From assembly GCF_018100925.1 (NCBI RefSeq), contig NZ_JAGJEH010000001.1, forward strand, positions 372,001 through 436,000: 64,000 bases of DNA, given 5' to 3'. This DNA is from Pseudoalteromonas luteoviolacea. Lineage in GTDB: Bacteria; Pseudomonadota; Gammaproteobacteria; Enterobacterales; Alteromonadaceae. Position numbers and translations under genes: made by a program. The notes under the pieces are model-generated. The model did no database searches. It saw nothing but the letters and a program-made list of their open reading frames with translations, and was not told the origin of the DNA. Below are positions 58,287 to 64,000 of the stretch, piece after piece; within the stretch, counting starts at the first letter, position 1; each line of letters begins with the position of its first letter.

Positions 58287-58808
58287 ATGATGCCTGGAAA
58301 TATAATTACAGTGTCTGAAAGGTGTGAAATTAGAAAAGCGACGCTTGATAATGCTGATTTTATTATAAAGTTGCTCAATCAACAGAGCTTTATTGAGTAT
58401 ATTGGTGATAAGAAAGTAAACAACCACCAGACTGCGATTGAATATATCGAACGCTCTTTTTTATCTCCTTATAAAGAAGGTCTCAGTGCCCCATATATTG
58501 TTTATTTACAATCTGGGCAGGCCATTGGTGTTGCGGGGTTTTACCAGCGTCCTTATCTACAAGAGCCTGATTTAGGTTATGCGTTTTTAGATGAGTTTAC
58601 AGGTCAAGGGTTAGCTTTTGAGACCTGTGAACAGCTTATCGCTATGGCGCGCAAACATCTAAACATAACCAAGCTACATGCGATAACAGATGTCCAAAAT
58701 CACAACAGCAAAAAGTTATTAAATAGGCTCGGCTTTGAAGGCAACGGAAAGATTTATAGCCAGTCACCTACCAAAGCTGATTGTCTGTTTACTTATTATT
58801 TTGCCTGA
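58287..58808 (+). CDS. GNAT-family N-acetyltransferase (RimJ/RimL-like)
   Basis: A 173-residue acetyl-CoA-dependent acetyltransferase with the GNAT core: IRKATLDNADFIIKLLN, AIGVAGFYQRP, LGYAFLDEFTGQGLAFE (CoA-loop region) and DVQNHNSKKLLNRLGFE. It resembles the RimJ/RimL branch that modifies N-termini or small molecules. AGGGGAG lies before two adjacent ATGs (58287 and 58290); either could be used. The last 20 bases overlap the convergent pqiC gene. Confidence 0.88.
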   Translation: MMPGNIITVSERCEIRKATLDNADFIIKLLNQQSFIEYIGDKKVNNHQTAIEYIERSFLSPYKEGLSAPYIVYLQSGQAIGVAGFYQRPYLQEPDLGYAFLDEFTGQGLAFETCEQLIAMARKHLNITKLHAITDVQNHNSKKLLNRLGFEGNGKIYSQSPTKADCLFTYYFA

Positions 58809-59391
58809 GTTGGCCAGTAAGTATTTGCTCAACATCATTTAACAGTAGTAGCCAGTTGCTTTTATGAGCTGCTACTAAAGCATCGAAACCATCGTCCTGC
58901 AGCTGGTTTTCAAATGAAAATCGTTTTGTTTGAACTAAATGTGTATTGCCGTTTTGCAACTGGTAAAAATACAGATTACCACTGAGAATAGCACCTTTTT
59001 CATAGTGGCCTGCGTACTCATCTACTACAAGTTTTAAACTGTAACGGGTTGTATTTAAATCGCCTGCTAACGTCCTAGGAATTACCGTCAAGCCTCGATT
59101 ATTTAAATAACTAAGAGTTAGCTGTGTCAGCATGCTTTCTGGATGTTCTGCCCAGAAGTGGAAGCTCGCAATATTAACAGTATTTGGTTGAGTAAACTGT
59201 ACAAATGCCTGCTGGTTAGAAACGCCTAAAATAGATACCTGATCTAAGTAAATAGGTGTTTCTGGCGCACGAATTTGTTTTTCTATTGCCTCTGTCTGAT
59301 CAGAGAATTTATAGTATTTGTGGCCACTTGAGTTACTGCTGCAGCCCATTATTAGCATTGCTAAAAGGCAAATTTGCAATGGCGATTTCAT
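58789..59391 (-). CDS. pqiC: PqiC lipoprotein of the Pqi lipid-transport system
   Basis: A 200-residue lipoprotein (signal LLAMLIMGC, Cys 17) of the ABC-type transport auxiliary family: YLDQVSILG near the start, NRGLTVIPR and LKLVVDEYAGHYEKGAILSGN. In E. coli PqiC forms an outer-membrane ring that meets the PqiB needle. Its ATG overlaps the pqiB stop by one base (TAATG), so it is translationally coupled. The 3' end overlaps the convergent GNAT gene. Confidence 0.9.
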   Translation of the reverse strand: MKSPLQICLLAMLIMGCSSNSSGHKYYKFSDQTEAIEKQIRAPETPIYLDQVSILGVSNQQAFVQFTQPNTVNIASFHFWAEHPESMLTQLTLSYLNNRGLTVIPRTLAGDLNTTRYSLKLVVDEYAGHYEKGAILSGNLYFYQLQNGNTHLVQTKRFSFENQLQDDGFDALVAAHKSNWLLLLNDVEQILTGQLRQNNK

Positions 59392-61046
59392 TAACGCTTC
59401 CTCGGCACAGGATCTTCGGACGCGTTTTTATCGAAAATCAGCATGTTAGGCTGCTCATTTAGCCCTTTAGTTACTGGCTTTAATGTGTTGGACAAGCTTT
59501 CTAGCTCACTCAGTGTATCGGTCAACTGATCCATCACGCCAGAGCCTTGCTGATAGGTTGACAGGGTTTTTTCAAATTGCTTTAAGCTTGATGTTAGCTG
59601 AGTCAACGTGCCCTGTAATTGAGTTAAATTCTTTTCCACTTTTTCTGGTACTTTTTTGTTGTTTAAATCTTTTATAAGCTGCTCAGTTTCAGCACCCAAT
59701 TGCTTGTATGCAGTGAGCATGTCTGTGGCTTCAACTAAAGCTGCATCTAATGGCAAACCATTTAGTTTATTAAGCAGTGCCATAACCTGTTCAGATAAAG
59801 CCGTAAATCCACTCGGTACACTAGGTAATACAGGATAGACTGAGTGTTTGGCAATAGACTCCGGCTTGGCTGCACTATAAAAATCTAATTCTATATATAC
59901 CGCACCGGTTAATAAATTACCACTTTTTAGCGATGCACGCAGCCCGTTTTCAATCCATTTTTCTATGTTTCCTTGCCAGTACTGTTTGGCCTGCTCATCT
60001 ACTTCATAAATTCTGCCGTATTCTACCTTTATTAACACAGGAATCGATGTATTATTTTGCTGGAAGTATAAAGGTTGCCCATCTCGAACAAGCTGCGCAG
60101 GTACTTGCTCGACAGTGCCGATTCGCATTCCTCGATATTCGACAGGCGCGCCTGGCTTCAAGCCTTTAATGGATTGTTCAAATTCAACAAGGTAAAGATC
60201 AAATAAGTCAAATCGCCTTTCCAATGCAACAGCAAAGTTTTTATGTAATTTATACTGAGTGTACTGCTGTGCGATAGAGTCTGCGACAGAGTTGGGCGGG
60301 TAATCCACAGAGATCCCACCTTTGATCAATTTTGACAATGAACCAGTTGAAACTTTGATCCCTTCGGTGGACAAGTCGACTTCTACGCCTGAGTTAACCC
60401 AAAAAATCACATTGTTAGAGATGAGCTCGTCATAAGGGGAGTTAATAAAAACCCCGTAGTCCATTTCTAGTGTTTTTTCATTAAAACTGGCGGTTTCAAC
60501 TTGCCCAATTTTGTAATTTCTAAAAAAGATGCCAGTACCAACGTCCAGCACTTCGGCGTTTGCCGCTTTTAATTTGTATCTAACACCTTCAATATCGGGG
60601 GCAATGAGTGCTGGCTGGTCTTGCATGGTAAAAAGATTAGCTAAGTTGCCTTGCTCACCAGGTAAAAGCTCTATGTAAACACCTGAAAGCAAAGTGTTTA
60701 ATCCAGAGATCCCGGTTTCATCTACCCGTGGTTTTACGGTCCAAAATTTGGCGTCTTCAGTGAGCAAAGTATCATAGTCTTTAAATATGCGAATGGTCGC
60801 AATAACTGCGTTTTGCTCTATCTGTAATTTAAGAGACTCAACAATGCCAACTTGTACACTTCTGACTTTGACCTCAGTTTTTCCTGCAATGATGCCGTCG
60901 GCATTATCCATTTTTAGGAAAATAGTGTGGCCTTTATTAGATTGGTGTTGATAGAGCATCCATCCGGTTATTAAAACAGCGATAATAGGAACAATCCAAA
61001 TGACAGAAAATTTAGGTTTGGATTCTATATAAGCTTTCTCATTCAT
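59391..61046 (-). CDS. pqiB: PqiB, MCE-domain lipid-transport protein
   Basis: A 551-residue inner-membrane-anchored protein with one N-terminal helix (VIWIVPIIAVLITGWMLY), three MCE domains (first with ADGIIAGKTEVKVRSVQVG; third with LKPGAPVEYRGMRIGTVEQVP) and a long C-terminal coiled coil (about 445-530). PqiB forms a periplasm-spanning tunnel for lipids between the membranes. It overlaps pqiA by eight bases and pqiC by one, so the operon is tightly coupled. Confidence 0.95.
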   Translation of the reverse strand: MNEKAYIESKPKFSVIWIVPIIAVLITGWMLYQHQSNKGHTIFLKMDNADGIIAGKTEVKVRSVQVGIVESLKLQIEQNAVIATIRIFKDYDTLLTEDAKFWTVKPRVDETGISGLNTLLSGVYIELLPGEQGNLANLFTMQDQPALIAPDIEGVRYKLKAANAEVLDVGTGIFFRNYKIGQVETASFNEKTLEMDYGVFINSPYDELISNNVIFWVNSGVEVDLSTEGIKVSTGSLSKLIKGGISVDYPPNSVADSIAQQYTQYKLHKNFAVALERRFDLFDLYLVEFEQSIKGLKPGAPVEYRGMRIGTVEQVPAQLVRDGQPLYFQQNNTSIPVLIKVEYGRIYEVDEQAKQYWQGNIEKWIENGLRASLKSGNLLTGAVYIELDFYSAAKPESIAKHSVYPVLPSVPSGFTALSEQVMALLNKLNGLPLDAALVEATDMLTAYKQLGAETEQLIKDLNNKKVPEKVEKNLTQLQGTLTQLTSSLKQFEKTLSTYQQGSGVMDQLTDTLSELESLSNTLKPVTKGLNEQPNMLIFDKNASEDPVPRKR

Positions 61047-62247
61047 GTTTATTTAAGTTATCCCACAATAGCCTAGGGTCGAAATGATTTACAGAGATTA
61101 TTTGGCATAATACCATAGCGGTGAAAAACACAATACCTGATTGGGGTTCAACACTTAACACAGTACCAAGTTGTACCAGAGAAACCAATAAAATAACGAC
61201 GAACACATCGATCATCGACCATTTTCCCATAAATTCAAGTGCTCTATACAGCTTGCTTGCCAATTTAGGCTGAGTGCATGCTTTTACTTGGTAAAGTAAA
61301 TAAAAGAGGGCGATCCCTTTGATAATGGGAATACAAATACTGGCGACAAAGATAAGTATTGCAACAGGGTAGGAGCCAGCATGCCACATAACTTCAACAC
61401 CACTGTAGATCGTTGCTTTGGTATGGAGTCCGAGGTTGATGGTGTCCATAATTGGAAGCGCCAAAGCAGGGATCAATAAAACCATGGCAGTTAACATCCA
61501 TGCCGCGCTTTTTTCTAGCGAGTTGGTTTTGCGGAATTTTAACTTTGATGTGCATCGAGGGCAACGTGCCGCATTACTGAGTTGACCACAAACATGGCAT
61601 TTCTTTAAGGACTGCTGTTGTGCTCTGGGCGCACAAGTTTGTTCATCTGGACAATAAGTTATTTGCTCTCTTTCCCAAAGCTGTTCTTTACTCAGCAAGG
61701 ATAACGTTTCAATAAAGCATAAAACGAAGAGAATATAAGACCAAAAACCAAGCCCAACTTCTATTTCTGCAAACTCAGTCAATTTGAAAGCACTGATCAG
61801 CACAGCAACAAGAAAAATATCAGCAAGGTTAAGTGGCTTTAGTAGCATCAAAAGCCGTACTATGACGCGTGCATTGTGTGGGTTTAGGTGTTTCCATAGC
61901 GGAGAATGAGCCAACATAATAAGCACTAATGCAAGTAAAGGCATCAGCAAGATAGTAAAAGCGAGTAACCCGGCCAGTAGAGTACTAAAGTTGGTGGCGA
62001 GGAGTGAGATTGCTTCGATCAAGCTAATGGATTGTTTTAAACCATGTTGTGCATAAGAAATAAAATGAGGGTGCAAGCTCACTATCAAAAAAAGAATAGA
62101 TGATAAACCAAACGCATTTATGCTCTGGTTGTAGTTGACCTGACAGTGAGCCAAGGTGTTTCCACAATGCGGACATATGGCTCTTTGATGCTTGTCCATG
62201 TGTGCGATAGACACTAAATAATCACAATGTTGGCAAGCAGTTATCAC
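61039..62247 (-). CDS. pqiA: PqiA, inner-membrane protein of the Pqi system
   Basis: A 402-residue protein with two repeated halves, each with paired Cys motifs (CQHC and CPHC near the N-terminus; CHVC and CPRC near residue 220) followed by four membrane helices. This is the PqiA/YebS layout; the family partners PqiB in lipid transport and envelope stress. It starts with GTG, and the 20 bases upstream hold no Shine-Dalgarno sequence but end a perfect 10-bp dyad, so translation may be weak or structured. Confidence 0.93.
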   Translation of the reverse strand: MITACQHCDYLVSIAHMDKHQRAICPHCGNTLAHCQVNYNQSINAFGLSSILFLIVSLHPHFISYAQHGLKQSISLIEAISLLATNFSTLLAGLLAFTILLMPLLALVLIMLAHSPLWKHLNPHNARVIVRLLMLLKPLNLADIFLVAVLISAFKLTEFAEIEVGLGFWSYILFVLCFIETLSLLSKEQLWEREQITYCPDEQTCAPRAQQQSLKKCHVCGQLSNAARCPRCTSKLKFRKTNSLEKSAAWMLTAMVLLIPALALPIMDTINLGLHTKATIYSGVEVMWHAGSYPVAILIFVASICIPIIKGIALFYLLYQVKACTQPKLASKLYRALEFMGKWSMIDVFVVILLVSLVQLGTVLSVEPQSGIVFFTAMVLCQIISVNHFDPRLLWDNLNKHE

Positions 62248-62257
62248 AATATAAAAT

Positions 62258-62285
62258 CACAATAGAGATATATACCTCTATTGTG
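62258..62285. promoter_or_regulatory. Perfect 10-bp dyad between the thioesterase gene and pqiA
   Basis: CACAATAGAG (62258-62267) pairs with CTCTATTGTG (62276-62285) around eight bases. It lies 20 bp after the thioesterase stop and 10 bp before the pqiA GTG. It could be a terminator, an operator or a leader hairpin. Confidence 0.6.
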
Positions 62286-62304
62286 TTCCAGCATTCAAAG
62301 AATA

Positions 62305-63114
62305 TCAACTATCAAATACCGCCACAGTTTGCCGGCTCAGTGCAACTAGCTCTCCACTGCTGGAGAAAATTTTTGCATCTTCAATACCGTATCCGCTATT
62401 TGCTTGATGTGTAATTGCCTCATAACCGAACCAATCAGATAGGTTCATATCTAAGGGTTGAAGAAACTCTACGTACCAAGAAACGCTACTTGCAGGAGAC
62501 GGTTTGTCGCATAGTTGCAATAAGGTCGGTGGCCATGCGTCTGCCAATGCTAAGATACTTAATTCAGGACACAAGCTCTTCGCGGGGTGTTTGAATTTCA
62601 TCCAACCATGAATTTCTGTTGAGTCAGAACCACTAAAGGGCATTGCTCCGGCTTGAATATTGAGTTCGATATTTTGAATAAACGCAGGAAACAAACCTTC
62701 AACATATTTGAGAGTTTGACTGCTTTTTCGCTCTTGTTTAAGTATGCGGGGTTGCTGATTTGAATCTACTTGTATTTTAGATTGCCTTTGTGTGCCGAAA
62801 CAGGCAAGAGCTATGAGGCATATAGTGTCATTTTGCGTAATTCGAGTTTCAATCTGGGTAACGTTTTTGCCATGCCTTAATATCGTGGTGTTAATCGTAA
62901 ATGGAGTGTCAGTTATTAGTGGCGCGACGAAATTACAATTGAAAGAAAGCAGTTTTCTCGTGACGTCATCTAGTTTCAAATACATTTGCTTTAGCATCAA
63001 CGCAGCACTCAATCCACCAAAAACGGTTCGGCCTTGGCTCCAAGTGTTTGGGACGCTTAACGTGCTTTCTTGTGCCTGTAGTTGAGAAGACGAAATTAAG
63101 GTATCAAAGTCCAT
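62305..63114 (-). CDS. TesB-like double-hotdog acyl-CoA thioesterase
   Basis: A 269-residue protein with two hotdog-fold halves. The first has GRTVFGGLSAALMLKQMYL and the second SWYVEFLQPLDMNLSDWFGYE with a late GYGIEDAKIFSSSGELVALSRQ, matching the TesB-like thioesterase family. It should hydrolyse acyl-CoA in the cytoplasm; chain-length preference is unknown. It precedes pqiA on the same strand by 57 bp that include a dyad. Confidence 0.87.
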   Translation of the reverse strand: MDFDTLISSSQLQAQESTLSVPNTWSQGRTVFGGLSAALMLKQMYLKLDDVTRKLLSFNCNFVAPLITDTPFTINTTILRHGKNVTQIETRITQNDTICLIALACFGTQRQSKIQVDSNQQPRILKQERKSSQTLKYVEGLFPAFIQNIELNIQAGAMPFSGSDSTEIHGWMKFKHPAKSLCPELSILALADAWPPTLLQLCDKPSPASSVSWYVEFLQPLDMNLSDWFGYEAITHQANSGYGIEDAKIFSSSGELVALSRQTVAVFDS

Positions 63115-63253
63115 AGTGGGTCCATGTGTTATTTTTACTCAATTAGAATATATGCTCTAAATAGATAAATACAGATTTTTTGCCTGCTTTTTGCTCTGTT
63201 CATCCTAAAAATAAAAAAAATTGAAAAAAAATGAAATTTTTTTCCACTTTAAG

Positions 63254-64000
<747 letters not shown>

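Overview
The window looks like the chromosome of a marine gammaproteobacterium, most likely Pseudoalteromonas or a close relative. I infer this from AT-rich DNA, several large TonB-dependent receptors (one Oar-like), a vibriolysin-type M4 protease and a Vibrio-type M28 aminopeptidase that both carry PPC domains, and gammaproteobacterial families such as RlmF, the long form of Cdd, PqiABC, TIGR02647 and VF530. I see no rRNA, tRNA, CRISPR array, insertion sequence or prophage. The left end cuts a response-regulator/histidine-kinase gene and the right end cuts dnaK.

Layout. 0-4.4 kb: two sensory kinases and rlmF. 4.5-9.6 kb: an alpha/beta hydrolase, then a TonB-dependent receptor followed by a TPR-sulfotransferase. 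10-14.8 kb: a LETM1-like small protein, an M17 aminopeptidase, pepD and a FabH-like synthase. 15-18.4 kb: a DUF4440 protein, a RegB/RegA-like two-component pair and small membrane or zinc-ribbon proteins. 18.5-26.6 kb: a TonB receptor, the secreted protease and aminopeptidase with related PPC tails, and a DASS-type transporter. 26.6-34.5 kb: a decayed coding remnant, a large lipoprotein, an aldehyde dehydrogenase, a Sel1 protein, a DUF6279 lipoprotein and a flavin reductase/SDR operon. 34.6-42.8 kb: ppc, an STAS-like protein, the pyrimidine salvage pair cdd/udp, an arginase-family enzyme and a periplasmic binding protein. 42.9-46.5 kb: small conserved proteins and homogentisate catabolism (hmgA, maiA) with a divergent MarR regulator. 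46.9-54.9 kb: an Oar-like receptor, an S1/P1 nuclease, a membrane-anchored binding protein paired with a two-helix membrane protein, and a UshA-like nucleotidase. 55.3-63.1 kb: an M16 lipoprotein peptidase, a GNAT enzyme, pqiABC and a thioesterase. dnaK then starts behind a heat-shock-like promoter.

The main theme is scavenging of polymers: secreted proteolysis with dipeptide and aminopeptidase processing, outer-membrane receptors, nuclease plus nucleotidase, uridine/cytidine salvage, and aromatic amino-acid breakdown. The least explained items are the binding-protein/two-helix membrane protein pair at 51.2-53.1 kb, the frameshifted remnant at 26.8-27.2 kb, the 665-residue lipoprotein, and several clean DNA dyads placed next to promoters. 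All family assignments come from reading the sequences by eye; no database search was run.
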